64,000 nucleotides of DNA from Luteolibacter sp. LG18 (lineage in GTDB: Bacteria; Verrucomicrobiota; Verrucomicrobiia; Verrucomicrobiales; Akkermansiaceae): contig NZ_AP024600.1 of assembly GCF_036322585.1 (NCBI RefSeq), forward strand, positions 1,178,001 to 1,242,000, given 5' to 3'. Positions within the stretch are counted from its first letter, which is position 1, and each line of letters starts with the position of its first letter. Positions 1-9,291 of this stretch are shown piece after piece. The notes beneath the pieces were generated by a model. That model was not told where the DNA came from, did no database searches, and saw only the letters and a list, made by a program, of their open reading frames with translations. The position numbers and the translations under genes are program-made.

Positions 1-212
1 AGCAGGAAACCGCCCGCCACCCTCCCGACATGACCCGAAATCATGGCCGGACGGGGAGCATACGGGGAATCGCGTAGGCAAATCGGCTCCTAACAGGGCA
101 ATTTGCACCACGCGGATTTCTCCTGTGGACATTCGGGAAAGAGCGGCTTCGCTGACGCCGTCTTCGCTCTGAGAATCCCCTTCCGCGACGGCGACGTCGC
201 GGCCCTCCTGCC

Positions 213-3200
213 ATGTGGATCGTCCTTTTCGCCCTCCGTTACAAGTACACCATCGGAGTCTTCGCCATCCTGGTCCTTCTCTTCGGGGTGATGTCCTCCC
301 GGAAAATGTCCACCGACATCCTGCCGCGGGTGGAAACTCCGGAGATCACGCTGGTCTGGAACTACGGCGGCCTGAACGCCACCGAGATGGCGTCGAAGAT
401 CACCTCGTTCTCGGAGATCGCCACGCTCAACAACGTCGATGACCTGGTGGAGGTCCGTTCGGAAACCTCGAACGGGGTCGCGCTGGTGAAGATGCGGTTC
501 CAGCCGTATGCGGACATCAACACCGCGCTGTCCCAGGTGACGGCGGTGTCCCAGACGATCCTGCGGCGCATGCCCACCGGCACCACTCCGCCGCTGATCA
601 TCCGCACCAGCCCGTCGAGCGTGCCGATCGTGCAGCTCGTCATTTCCTCGGACACGATGACCGGCGGCCAGCTCTTCGACTACTCGCGCCTGGCGCTGCG
701 GGCGAAGATCCAGAGCATCCCGGGCCTGCGCCTCTCCCTGCCCTACGGTGGTGCCGCCCGCCAGGTCATGGTGGACCTCGATCCGGACGCGCTGAATGCC
801 TTCGGGCTGTCCGCCGCGGATGTCAGCCGCGCCATCGGCACCCAGAACCTGACCCTACCCTCCGGCCTGCTGCGCGAGGGCGAGCGCGAGCTGCCGGTCA
901 CGATGAATGCCAGCCCGGAAACGGTGCAGGCCTTCCTGGACCTGCCGATCCGCTCGGTGAACGGCAAGATGATCCTGCTGCGCGACGTGGCGAACGTGCG
1001 CGACGGCGAGGCGGTCTCGACCAATCCGGCGCGCCTCAACGGCCAGAACGCGGTGATGGTCTCGGTGCTGAAACTCGGCAGCGCGTCCACCGTGGACGTG
1101 GTCAATGGCATCCTCTCCCGCATGGATGAGATCCGGAAGGAGGCTCCTCCGGGCATGACCATCGAGCCGATCTTCGACCAATCCGTGTTCGTGAAGGCGG
1201 CGGTCGATGGCGTGCTGAAGGAGATCCTGCTGGTGGGTGGCCTGGTGGCGCTGGTGGTGCTGCTGTTCCTCGGCTCCTGGCGCTCCACGCTGATCGTGCT
1301 GACCTCGATCCCGCTGGCGCTGCTGTGCTCGATCATGGGCCTGTATCTGGTCGGCGCGACGTTCAACCTGATGACGCTCGGCGGCCTGTCGCTGGCGATC
1401 GGCATCCTGGTCGACAACGCGCTGGTGGAGATCGAGAACATCAAGCGCCAGATCGCGCTCGGGAAGGGCGTGCGGCAGGCGATCATCGATGGTGCGCGGC
1501 AGGTGGCCTTCCCCGAGTTCGTGTCGACGCTGAGCATCTGCATCGTGTTCCTGCCGATCTTCCTGCTCAGCGGCACGGCCTCCTACGTCTTCCGCCCGCT
1601 GGCGCTGGCGGTGGTCTTCTCGATGCTGGCGAGCTACCTGCTTTCCCGCACGCTGGTGCCCACGCTGGCCTCGCTGATGCTGCCCGCCGAGGTGCGGAAG
1701 GAGCGCGAGCTGGCGAAGGCGAAGCCGCGCTTCGGCCTGTTCCGCATCCACCACGGCATCGAGCACGGCGTCGACCGCCTGTCCGAAGTCCAGGGCGGCA
1801 TCCTCGGCTACGTGCTGCGCCACCGCTGGCTGGTGCTGGTGCCGATCCTGATCGCGGTGGCGATCGGGGTGTTCGCGGGCACCCACGCCGGACGCGAGTT
1901 CTTCCCGAAGACGGACGCGGGCCTGCTGCGGTTGTTCATCCGCGTTCCCCCCGGCGGCCGGGTGGAGGACACCGGTGCTGTGATGGCGGAGATCCAGCGC
2001 GAGATCCGCACCATCATCCCGAAGGACGAGCTTTCGTTCGTGGTCGAAAACATCGGCGCGCCCAACTCGGTGAACCTGGCGTGGGTGGAAAGCACGTCGA
2101 ACAGCTCGTCGGACGGTGAGATCCTCGTCCAGCTCGCGGACCACCACCATCCGACGCTGGGCTATGAAGTCGCGATCCGCGACATGCTGACGAAAAAGTT
2201 CCCGCAGGTGCAGTCGTTCTTCCGCCCGGCGGACGCCACCAGCCAGACGCTGGCGTCCGGCTCGCCCACCACCTTCGAGGTGCGCTTCACCGGCCGCGAT
2301 GTCCCCGGCAACCTGGCGCTGGCAAAGGAGCTCAAGGAGCGCTTCAAGCAAGTTCCCGGTGCGGTGGACATCACCCTGCGCGAGGTGCTGGACCAGCCCG
2401 GCTACGTCATCCGCGTCGACCGCGCCCGCGCCGCCTACCTCGGCGTGACCCAGCAGGACGCGGCCAATGCGTTGCTGGCGGCGCTCGGCAGCGGTGGCAC
2501 AGTGTCGCCGAGCTTTTGGGCGGACCCGGAGAAGGGCGCGTCCTACGACGTGCAGGTGCTCGCCCAACCTTCCGAGCTGAAATCCACCGAGCAGCTTCTC
2601 AACCTGCCGATCCGCCCGAGCGCGGGCGGGAACCCGGTGCTGCTGCGCAGTTTCGCCACGCTGGTGGAACAGCGGTCCCCGGCCAGCGTTTCCCGCACCA
2701 CCCTCCAGCCGACGCTGACGTTGGTGGCGAACGTGCAGGGCCGCGACCTCGGCAGCGTGACCCGCGATCTGGAGAAGATCCTCGATGACATCCGGGCGAA
2801 GCTGAAAAACAAGCCGGGCAACGAGGTCCACCTCTTCGGCCAGGCCGCGCTGATGCAGTCCGCCTACGCCGAATTGCTCGGTGGACTCGGGCTCGCGGCG
2901 GTGCTCGTGTTCCTGGTGATGGTGATCAATTTCCAGTCGTGGTCGCTGCCGTTCGTGGCGATCAGCGGCCTGCCACTGGCCGTCTCCGGCGCGGTCGCCG
3001 CACTCTGGCTCACCGGCACGCCGCTGAGCGTGCCCGCGCTGATGGGCGTGATCATGGTCGTGGGGGTTTCCACGGCGAACAGCGTGCTGGTCAGCAGCTT
3101 CGCCCGCGACCGCCAGGTCCTGGAGGGCGCGACCGCCGCCGAGGCCGCAATGGACGCCGCCACCACCCGCCTGCGCCCGGTGATGATGACCGCGCTGGCG

Positions 3201-3422
3201 ATGATCCTCGGCGTGATCCCGATGGCGCTCGGCCACGGCGAGGGCGGCGAACAGAACGCCCCGCTCGGCCGTGCGGTGATCGGCGGCCTGGTGTTCGGCA
3301 CCTTCGCCTCGCTGTTCGTCGTGCCGACCATGTTCGCCATCGTCCGCCGCCGCTGGAAACCGCCGGTGGAGGACGAGGATTCCATCGATTCCGAAGAGCC
3401 CACCGCGGCCGAACCCGCCTGA
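213..3422 (+). CDS. efflux RND transporter permease subunit (AcrB/MdtB-like)
   Basis: Inner-membrane proton-driven pump of the RND superfamily that extrudes solutes through a tripartite channel. The 1069-residue protein has the usual RND layout: an N-terminal helix at about 10-28, a first periplasmic domain, a membrane block at about 335-480, a second periplasmic domain and a final membrane block at about 885-1010. The proton-relay helix reads ILVDNALVEIENI near residue 400: one of the two acidic residues of AcrB is kept and the second is Asn, a variant also seen in other RND pumps. The adaptor gene follows 22 bases downstream, so the two are probably co-transcribed. No outer-membrane factor lies nearby. 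There is no clear Shine-Dalgarno before the chosen ATG. Substrate is unknown. Confidence 0.93.
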   Translation: MWIVLFALRYKYTIGVFAILVLLFGVMSSRKMSTDILPRVETPEITLVWNYGGLNATEMASKITSFSEIATLNNVDDLVEVRSETSNGVALVKMRFQPYADINTALSQVTAVSQTILRRMPTGTTPPLIIRTSPSSVPIVQLVISSDTMTGGQLFDYSRLALRAKIQSIPGLRLSLPYGGAARQVMVDLDPDALNAFGLSAADVSRAIGTQNLTLPSGLLREGERELPVTMNASPETVQAFLDLPIRSVNGKMILLRDVANVRDGEAVSTNPARLNGQNAVMVSVLKLGSASTVDVVNGILSRMDEIRKEAPPGMTIEPIFDQSVFVKAAVDGVLKEILLVGGLVALVVLLFLGSWRSTLIVLTSIPLALLCSIMGLYLVGATFNLMTLGGLSLAIGILVDNALVEIENIKRQIALGKGVRQAIIDGARQVAFPEFVSTLSICIVFLPIFLLSGTASYVFRPLALAVVFSMLASYLLSRTLVPTLASLMLPAEVRKERELAKAKPRFGLFRIHHGIEHGVDRLSEVQGGILGYVLRHRWLVLVPILIAVAIGVFAGTHAGREFFPKTDAGLLRLFIRVPPGGRVEDTGAVMAEIQREIRTIIPKDELSFVVENIGAPNSVNLAWVESTSNSSSDGEILVQLADHHHPTLGYEVAIRDMLTKKFPQVQSFFRPADATSQTLASGSPTTFEVRFTGRDVPGNLALAKELKERFKQVPGAVDITLREVLDQPGYVIRVDRARAAYLGVTQQDAANALLAALGSGGTVSPSFWADPEKGASYDVQVLAQPSELKSTEQLLNLPIRPSAGGNPVLLRSFATLVEQRSPASVSRTTLQPTLTLVANVQGRDLGSVTRDLEKILDDIRAKLKNKPGNEVHLFGQAALMQSAYAELLGGLGLAAVLVFLVMVINFQSWSLPFVAISGLPLAVSGAVAALWLTGTPLSVPALMGVIMVVGVSTANSVLVSSFARDRQVLEGATAAEAAMDAATTRLRPVMMTALAMILGVIPMALGHGEGGEQNAPLGRAVIGGLVFGTFASLFVVPTMFAIVRRRWKPPVEDEDSIDSEEPTAAEPA

Positions 3423-3444
3423 ACCCCCTTTCCCATTTCCCGTC

Positions 3445-4512
3445 GTGAAACGCTTCCTTCCGCTCCCGCTCGTCATCGCCTGCACCGCCCCGGCCCTCGC
3501 CGACAAGGTGGAGGTGAAGGTGATCACCCCGAAACCGGCGACCCAGCCCCGCGCCTTCGAGGTCCCGGCCCGCACCGAACCCGCCGAGACCGCCACCATC
3601 TTCAGCCGCGCCACCGGCGTGATCCATGAGCGCAAGGTCGACATCGGCGACCGCGTGGCGGCCGGTGACGTGCTCGCCACCATCGATGCCCCGGAAATCG
3701 CCCGCCAGATCGAGGCCGCCCAGGCCACGATCGACCAGGCCGAGGCCAAGGCCAAGGTCGCCCGCACCGTGGCCACCCGCTCGGAAGGCCTGCTCAAGGA
3801 GAAGGCCGTGTCAAAGGAGGCCACCGAGCAATCGACCGCCACCGCCGAGGAACTGGACGCCTCGGTCCGCGCCTACCGCGCCGAACTCGGAAAGCTCCAG
3901 GAACTCCAGAAGTTCATGACCATCCGCGCGCCGTTCGACGCGACCATCACCGCCCGCAAGATCGACCGCGGCGACCACGTCAACGGCGACCCCTCGTCCG
4001 CGGACGCGTGGTTGTTCCAGCTCTACCGCATCAACGAGCTGCGGGTGGTCGTCCAAGCCCCGCCGGATCTCGCGCTGCGGCTGGAGACCGGCACCGAGGG
4101 CAAGGTCAGCTTCCCCGAGCTGCCGGGCAAGAAGTTCACCGCCAAGGTGGCGCGCACCAGCCGCTCGATCGAGACCGTATCCGGCACCATGCGCGCCGAG
4201 CTGCTGCTGAAAAACGACGACCGCGCGCTGCCCTCCGGCCTGAGCGGCACCGTGACCTTCGACCTCGCCCCGGCCCCCGGCACCTTCCTGGTGCCGACCA
4301 ACACCCTGATCGTGCGCGCCGGCAAGGCCAGCGTGGCGACCGTGGTGGACGGCAAGGTGAAGCTGGTGGAGGTCGGCCAGGGCCGCAACCTCGGCGAATC
4401 CGTGGAAGTCACCTCAGCGGGCCTCACCGGCCAGCCGGTGATCGTCAGCCCGAACGCCCTGATCCGCGAGGGCGATGAGGTCAATGCCGTGCCGCTGCCG
4501 CCGAAGAAATAA
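3445..4512 (+). CDS. efflux RND transporter periplasmic adaptor subunit (HlyD/MFP family)
   Basis: Membrane-fusion protein that links the RND pump upstream to an outer-membrane channel. The start is GTG and gives a short signal peptide ending near PALA. An N-terminal lipoyl-like half motif (RATGVIHERKVDIGDRVAAG) is followed by a helical hairpin at about residues 85-150 rich in Ala, Glu and Lys, then the second lipoyl half and a beta-barrel region. The length of 355 residues is normal for the family. The stop codon is followed within two bases by a palindromic repeat, which probably ends the operon. Confidence 0.92.
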   Translation: MKRFLPLPLVIACTAPALADKVEVKVITPKPATQPRAFEVPARTEPAETATIFSRATGVIHERKVDIGDRVAAGDVLATIDAPEIARQIEAAQATIDQAEAKAKVARTVATRSEGLLKEKAVSKEATEQSTATAEELDASVRAYRAELGKLQELQKFMTIRAPFDATITARKIDRGDHVNGDPSSADAWLFQLYRINELRVVVQAPPDLALRLETGTEGKVSFPELPGKKFTAKVARTSRSIETVSGTMRAELLLKNDDRALPSGLSGTVTFDLAPAPGTFLVPTNTLIVRAGKASVATVVDGKVKLVEVGQGRNLGESVEVTSAGLTGQPVIVSPNALIREGDEVNAVPLPPKK

Positions 4513-4514
4513 CC

Positions 4515-4605
4515 CAAGGAGTAGGGACATTCCTGTCCCGTTCTTCCTCTTCCCTGCCTTTGGATCGCTTCGCGAAGAACGGGACAGGAATGTCCCTGCT
4601 CCTTG
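4515..4605. repeat. family A palindromic repeat, 31-bp arms
   Basis: Inverted repeat with arms 4515-4545 and 4575-4605 that differ at one base, separated by a 29-base loop. Each arm holds the core GGGACATTCCTGTCCC, which can itself fold as a 6-bp hairpin. A longer perfect copy lies at 22133-22252 and split arms flank queG at 56056 and 57150. The repeat starts two bases after the adaptor stop codon and could act as a terminator-like structure. Confidence 0.9.
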
Positions 4606-4974
4606 ATTGCGCCTGCGGCGCCATTGCCAATGCACCACGCACCCCCGATAGGGAATTTTGCAACCCGGGAAGCCTCAGTCACTTCCCGTGCAAACTGCGA
4701 TTTTTACAAACGAGCCATTTGATTTCAGCGGCTTGAGGCACGAGGGTCACCTTTGGCCCATGGATTGCGATGGTTGTTCCAAGAGATTCGATCTCGATTG
4801 CACAACCCGAACGATCATGAAAAAGAACCGCACACCTCTTCGCGCCGGCCATTCCCACGAACACGCCGGTCTCATCAATTACCTGGCACTCATGCATGCC
4901 ATTTCCCACCCGGAAACGGCGGAGGCTGCCGGGCGTTGAGCGGAGAGGGGGCCAAACCCCGATCCGTCCATTCC
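4606..4974. other. gap without a convincing gene
   Basis: A 369-base gap of lower G+C than its surroundings. It holds one possible 40-codon reading frame at 4817-4939 (start MKKNRTPLRAGHSHEHAG) with no ribosome-binding site or recognisable family. The promoter of the entericidin-like gene should lie here, but no clear -35/-10 pair is visible. Confidence 0.5.
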
Positions 4975-5115
4975 ATGAAATCGATTCCGTCCCTTCTGAA
5001 GATCGCCCTCGCCATTCTCGCCGGAGCCGCCCTGAGCTCCTGCGGCACCATCGCCGGATTCGGCCATGATGTGCACAAGGCGGGCCGTGCGATCGAACGC
5101 ACCGCCAACAGCTGA
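4975..5115 (+). CDS. entericidin A/B-like small lipoprotein
   Basis: A 46-residue lipoprotein precursor. Residues 1-23 form a signal peptide with a lipobox (AALSSC), so Cys23 would be the lipidated N-terminus. The mature part GTIAGFGHDVHKAGRAIER matches the entericidin EcnA/EcnB pattern (G-T-x-x-G-x-G-x-D-V-x-x-x-G-x-A-I). Entericidins are small envelope lipoproteins linked in enterics to stationary-phase lysis, and in most phyla their role is not known. The DUF2383 gene starts five bases after the stop, so the two are probably co-transcribed. Confidence 0.8.
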   Translation: MKSIPSLLKIALAILAGAALSSCGTIAGFGHDVHKAGRAIERTANS

Positions 5116-5120
5116 CGTCC

Positions 5121-5621
5121 ATGAACTCCACCGTCGCCGAGCCTTCCGTCAAACCCTTAGATTCCACTGAAATCCGGGCCAGCCGGATGCTCGGTGACCT
5201 CATCCGGATCTGCCGGGATGGGGAAGATCTCCACCGCTCGGCCGCCGAACGGTGCACGTCCGATCCGCTCCGCTGCGCGCTGATGGAACGCTCCCATCAG
5301 CGCGCTGGATTCGTCGCGGCGCTCCAGACCCTCCAGCGCCGCCACGGCGACTCCGCCCGCGAGGGTGGCTCCGTGACCGGTGCCGTCCACCGGGCATGGA
5401 ACGAACTCCGCGACGTCTTCTCGCCCTCCAGCGATGACTCGATCCTGGGCGAGCTGGATGCCCACGAGGCGACCGCGATCCAGAGCTACCGCAACATCCT
5501 CGATGACTTCCCGGCCGGGCTCTACCCCGCCGATGCCGCGGTGATTTCCTTCCACCTGCGCGAGATCGGGCGTTCCCGCGACGGGCTGCGGGCGCTGCAA
5601 AGTGCCAGCGTAACTGGCTGA
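5121..5621 (+). CDS. PA2169-family four-helix-bundle protein (DUF2383)
   Basis: A 166-residue soluble helical protein. The pattern LGDLIRICRDGEDLHRSAAE near residue 25, followed by helices rich in Glu and His and a late HEATAIQSYRNIL segment, fits the DUF2383 ferritin-like four-helix bundle. In other bacteria these are stress-associated proteins of unknown biochemistry, often encoded near small envelope stress proteins such as the entericidin-like gene just upstream. Gene spacing of five bases suggests translational coupling. Confidence 0.72.
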   Translation: MNSTVAEPSVKPLDSTEIRASRMLGDLIRICRDGEDLHRSAAERCTSDPLRCALMERSHQRAGFVAALQTLQRRHGDSAREGGSVTGAVHRAWNELRDVFSPSSDDSILGELDAHEATAIQSYRNILDDFPAGLYPADAAVISFHLREIGRSRDGLRALQSASVTG

Positions 5622-5677
5622 AATCCGGGATTGGAAAGATCCCGGAACCAGCGAACGTAGGGCGATTTTTGTGCTCT

Positions 5678-7762
5678 ATGTCTGCTGCATTGCATCGATC
5701 CGTGATGGTCATGGTCTGTACCCCCGCCGCATTCGGCGCGGTGGAACTGGCCAATGAAGCCGCCCTTCAGACAACCGCCACGACGCCGCAGGGTCGATAC
5801 GAGCTGGCGGTCGCCGAGCTGAAACGGATCGCCGGCCCGGAACTGGAGAAGATGACGGGGTCGTCCGACACCCGCTGGTTTGCCCAAGACCTGCTGGCCT
5901 CGAAGGAGCGGATGGCGGACCTGATGCTGTCCGGCCCGCTGGACAACCCGGCGAAGTCGCTGCGGATCCTGGCCGCGATCTGGAAGTCCGATCCGAAGGG
6001 ACTGGTCAACCGCCAGGAGCAGACGACCGCCGCCGCGGTGGCGCTGATGTTTGCCAAGGATAAGTGGCCGGAGGACAAGGCGGTGGACCGCTACAAGTTC
6101 TACCGAGATTCCCGCCTCGCCGGGAAACTGCACCCGCAGTTCGACACGCTCGACACTTGGGAAAAACGCTTCGTCGTTTCCGGTGGCCAGAACGGCGGCT
6201 GGTCCGACATCGGCGGCGCGTGGGGTGATGACTCGCTGGTGTGGCTGCGCGACAACGTGAAGCTCACCGCGAAGGAATACACCGGCGCGTGCTGGCAGGC
6301 TCCCTACAAGCTCAACAACCTCTTCGGCGATTCGATCCACGGCGCGAACTACTACGCACCCTTCAGCAACGTGATCCACGCCGAGCGCGTCCGCGATGTC
6401 GGCGGCGTGTGCGGCTCGCTGTCCCACTACGGCGCGAACGCGGCGCGGGCGAACGGCCTGCCCGCCATCACCATGGGCGAGCCCGGCCACTGCGCCTACG
6501 CGGTGCGCGTGGCCCGCGGCGATTGGGAACCCGCCTATAGCCTTTCGTGGCAACGCGGCCTGCACATCAGCCTGTGGGGCAACACCTGGACGCAGCTCAT
6601 GCTTCAGGAGAAGATCTTCGGCGACAAGGCGGCCTACGACCGCTGCATGGCCCACGTCTGGCAGGCACGCGCCCTGAAGGGCAAGAATCCGGCGCTCGCC
6701 GAACTGGCCTACCAGGCCGCGCTGGAGGTTCAGCCGATCAATTACCCGGTGTGGTGCGAATCGCTCGAGTTCCTGCGCGATGTCCGCAAACCCACCGCTC
6801 AGGCCTGGGAAATCATCGGCAAGTCGGTATCCACCGCGCTGGCCGGGTATCCGGAAGCCGCCTGGGACGTGCTGTCGAAAATCGACGAGGCCGCGCTGAA
6901 GGCTCTGCCCGCCGACAAGCGGATGGCCTTCTTCCTGAAGTATCACGAACTGATCTCGAAGCAGGACGGCCCGGTGATGTGGGACTACGAGAAGGCGCTC
7001 GATGCCCAGGCCAAGGCGCTGGGCGACGACAAGGCGCAGGATCTGGCGTTCTTCGAAAAGGTGCTGTCGATCGAGTCCGGCTCGAAGTCGTGGTTCGCGC
7101 CGACGATCGCGTGGGGCCAGAAACGTTTCGCCACCGACGCGGCCTCGACCAACGCGTTCTTCGCGGTGCTCGGCCGGGTGTTCGCTTCGGCGGCCTCCGG
7201 CGGCAACCAGGATGGGCTGAAAAGCGCGCTCGGCCCGGCGATCCTCGCCGCGGAAGAAGCGGGCAACGTCGACGCCTTCCAGTCGCTCGGCAAGGCGGGC
7301 AGGTCCTTCAGCAAGTCCGCGCCCCAAACCGCCGAGGGCTTTCCCGGCGACCTCCTCTCCTCCGGCGGTTTGCTCAAGGTTTCCTCCACCTGCCAATACG
7401 ATCACCCGGAGAACCACTGGGGCGTGATCGAGGCGGATGGCGGTTCGTTCCACACCGACAAGCAGAAGCGCCCGAACGCGGTGGTGCGGCTCGGCAAACT
7501 CGGCGACCTGAGCGGGATCGTGATCCTCGGCACCGATTACGGTCAGAACGGCGGCCGCCAGATGCCGCTGAAGGTATCCGTCTCCGAGGATGGCAACACC
7601 TGGCACGAGGTCTTCCGCACCACCGATCAGAAGGGCCCGTGGCGCATCCCGCTCTCCGGCAAGGCCACCCGCGTCCAATACGTGAAGGCGGAACGCGATG
7701 ACGATCGCGAGGAGTTCTTCCACCTCGCGGGCATCCGCGTTTACGGCCGCCGCCTCCAGTAA
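5678..7762 (+). CDS. exported protein with transglutaminase-like core and C-terminal discoidin-like domain
   Basis: A 694-residue protein with a probable signal peptide ending near AAFGA. The middle has GGVCGSLSHYGAN (Cys near residue 245) followed some 27 residues later by GEPGHCAYAV (His near 270), the Cys-His spacing of transglutaminase/papain-like folds. A helical region follows. The last 130 residues, with phrases such as DGGSFHTDKQKRPNAVVRLG and LKVSVSEDGNTW, resemble an F5/8 type C (discoidin) carbohydrate-binding domain. ATG at 5678 is preferred over an in-frame TTG at 5669. The gene is followed after 19 bases by a thioredoxin-fold gene. Domain calls are from motif reading only. Confidence 0.65.
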   Translation: MSAALHRSVMVMVCTPAAFGAVELANEAALQTTATTPQGRYELAVAELKRIAGPELEKMTGSSDTRWFAQDLLASKERMADLMLSGPLDNPAKSLRILAAIWKSDPKGLVNRQEQTTAAAVALMFAKDKWPEDKAVDRYKFYRDSRLAGKLHPQFDTLDTWEKRFVVSGGQNGGWSDIGGAWGDDSLVWLRDNVKLTAKEYTGACWQAPYKLNNLFGDSIHGANYYAPFSNVIHAERVRDVGGVCGSLSHYGANAARANGLPAITMGEPGHCAYAVRVARGDWEPAYSLSWQRGLHISLWGNTWTQLMLQEKIFGDKAAYDRCMAHVWQARALKGKNPALAELAYQAALEVQPINYPVWCESLEFLRDVRKPTAQAWEIIGKSVSTALAGYPEAAWDVLSKIDEAALKALPADKRMAFFLKYHELISKQDGPVMWDYEKALDAQAKALGDDKAQDLAFFEKVLSIESGSKSWFAPTIAWGQKRFATDAASTNAFFAVLGRVFASAASGGNQDGLKSALGPAILAAEEAGNVDAFQSLGKAGRSFSKSAPQTAEGFPGDLLSSGGLLKVSSTCQYDHPENHWGVIEADGGSFHTDKQKRPNAVVRLGKLGDLSGIVILGTDYGQNGGRQMPLKVSVSEDGNTWHEVFRTTDQKGPWRIPLSGKATRVQYVKAERDDDREEFFHLAGIRVYGRRLQ

Positions 7763-7781
7763 CCCCACTCACCCTCCGACC

Positions 7782-8699
7782 ATGATCCGTTTTCTCCTCG
7801 GTGGCCTGTGCGCGGCCACCTGTCTCACCACCGCCTTCGGCCAGCGCGTGGCCGATTTCACCGCCGCGCTCGAACAGGCGAAGGGCTCGAAAGCCGACAT
7901 CGCCGTGTTCGTGCACGGCTCGGACTGGAACCGTCCCGGCGAGGCCGCGGCGAAGATCTGGAACGATCCCCGCTTCCTCTCCGGCATCGGTCCGGACGTG
8001 CTGCTGATGGACATCGACCGCAAGGAAAGCCCGGGCGAAGCCGACAAGGCGCTGGCGAAGCGCAATGAAAAGGGCAACTCGGCGGTGCGCAGCGTGCCGG
8101 CCGTGGCGGTCTACGACAGCGAGGGCCGCCTGGTGGGTTCGTTTTCCGGCACCGCCGAGATCGAGGCCGCGGGTGGCCTGATCCCGGCGACCAAGAAGCT
8201 GCTGGCGATCCGCCGCGAGCGCGATGGCTTCTGGAAGGACGCGGCCGGTGCCAGCGGGATGATGAAGGCGGGCCGTCTCGGCCAGGGACTCGACCGCATG
8301 GACATGGGCCTCGGCCCGAAGGGGATCTACAAGCCGGTGTTCGAGGAGATGAAGAAGGCCGATCCGGAGGACAAGTCCGGCTACATCGCGAAGTACTCGT
8401 TCTCCGGTGAGAAGCTCGTCGACCTGGCACTGGACAAGGCGGAGAAGAAGGAGTTCGGCGAGGCCGAGAAGGAGTTCGACAAGTGGGACGCCAACCCGCG
8501 CCTGTCCGCGAAGCAGAAGCAGGAGCTGCAGGCCGCCCGCTTCGCCCTCTACCAGCGCTGGCCCGAAAAGAAGGACAAGGTCCGCCCGGTGCTGGAGAAG
8601 ATGCGCGATGCCGATCCGAAGTCCGAGCTCGGCCAGGCCGCGGTGAACTACCTGAACCTGCTCTTTAAGGACAAGAAGAAGGGCGAGCCGCAGGCGTGA
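7782..8699 (+). CDS. exported protein with thioredoxin-like fold
   Basis: A 305-residue protein. An in-frame ATG exists upstream, but the start at 7782 gives a typical signal peptide (MIRFLLGGLCAATCLTTAFG). Residues about 35-145 read as a thioredoxin-like strand-helix pattern: ADIAVFVHGSDWNRPG, then VLLMDIDRK, then SVPAVAVYDSEGRLVG with the cis-Pro position. No CxxC is present; SDWN occupies the active-site position, so it is unlikely to be a redox enzyme. The C-terminal half is Lys/Glu-rich and helical. It probably works with the exported discoidin-like protein 19 bases upstream. Confidence 0.6.
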   Translation: MIRFLLGGLCAATCLTTAFGQRVADFTAALEQAKGSKADIAVFVHGSDWNRPGEAAAKIWNDPRFLSGIGPDVLLMDIDRKESPGEADKALAKRNEKGNSAVRSVPAVAVYDSEGRLVGSFSGTAEIEAAGGLIPATKKLLAIRRERDGFWKDAAGASGMMKAGRLGQGLDRMDMGLGPKGIYKPVFEEMKKADPEDKSGYIAKYSFSGEKLVDLALDKAEKKEFGEAEKEFDKWDANPRLSAKQKQELQAARFALYQRWPEKKDKVRPVLEKMRDADPKSELGQAAVNYLNLLFKDKKKGEPQA

Positions 8700-8708
8700 G
8701 TAGAAGAT

Positions 8709-8735
8709 GTAGCTGAAAGCTCTGCTTTCGGCTAC
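8709..8735. terminator. hairpin between convergent genes
   Basis: Arms of 12 bases (GTAGCTGAAAGC and GCTTTCGGCTAC, one mismatch) around a three-base loop. It fills the gap between two converging genes and could terminate both, although no T-run follows. It resembles the other intergenic palindromes of this window and may be a repeat family member. Confidence 0.55.
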
Positions 8736-8738
8736 GCT

Positions 8739-9203
8739 TCACCCCTCAAACCCCGCGTCCGGCGGCAGGTTCCGGCCGGTAGCGGCGGCGACGGCGAGCA
8801 CGTCGCAGCGCTCGTTCTCGGCATTGCCGGCGTGGCCGCGCACCCACTTCCAGGTCATCTTGTGGGGCGAGGAGGCGCTCACCAGCCGCACCCACAGGTC
8901 CTGGTTTTTCACCGGGCCGCCGGTGGAGGTTTTCCAGCCCTTCGCCTTCCAACCCTTGATCCAGTTCTTGGTCAGGGCGTCGATGACGTAGCGGGAGTCC
9001 GAGTGCAGCTCCACCTCGCATGGCTCGCTGAGTTCCTCCAGCGCGGCGATGGCGGCGAGCATCTCCATCCGGTTGTTGGTGGTGTGGGCGAAGCCTTGGG
9101 AAAGCTCCAGGCGGTGCTTGCCATAGAGCAGCACCACGCCATAGCCGCCCGGCCCGGGATTGCCCCGGCACGCGCCATCGGTGAACACGGTGACGCGTTT
9201 CAT
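8739..9203 (-). CDS. rnhA: ribonuclease HI
   Basis: Degrades the RNA strand of RNA-DNA hybrids. The 154-residue length equals that of the E. coli enzyme. Catalytic acidic residues are visible: Asp in [13 protein letters not shown] (residue 9), Glu in NNRMEMLAA, Asp in HSDSRYV and Asp in [21 protein letters not shown] carries the conserved His loop. The frame is open to 9287, but ATG at 9203 gives the standard N-terminus [10 protein letters not shown]. It converges with the thioredoxin-fold gene. Confidence 0.95.
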   Translation of the reverse strand: MKRVTVFTDGACRGNPGPGGYGVVLLYGKHRLELSQGFAHTTNNRMEMLAAIAALEELSEPCEVELHSDSRYVIDALTKNWIKGWKAKGWKTSTGGPVKNQDLWVRLVSASSPHKMTWKWVRGHAGNAENERCDVLAVAAATGRNLPPDAGFEG

Positions 9204-9291
9204 GGAACCGGAACGAAGGGTGGAAGGTTGATGGAAGGAACCACGGCGCATGCCGTAGTGCGGATACGCGCTTCCATCAACCGCCAAGCGA

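Noticed and set aside
103-291. Short forward reading frame before the RND gene
   Set aside because: It lies in another frame over the 5' end of the RND gene and has no ribosome-binding site or domain.
855-3842. Very long reverse reading frame opposite the RND pump and adaptor
   Set aside because: High-GC DNA gives long antisense frames; the forward frame has clear transporter motifs, the reverse one is Arg/His-rich without any.
4817-4939. Possible 40-codon gene in the gap before the entericidin-like gene
   Set aside because: No ribosome-binding site, no family, and the peptide is too short to judge.
5522-7768. Long reverse reading frame opposite the discoidin-like gene
   Set aside because: Antisense shadow of a gene with a signal peptide and domains; no motif in the reverse translation.
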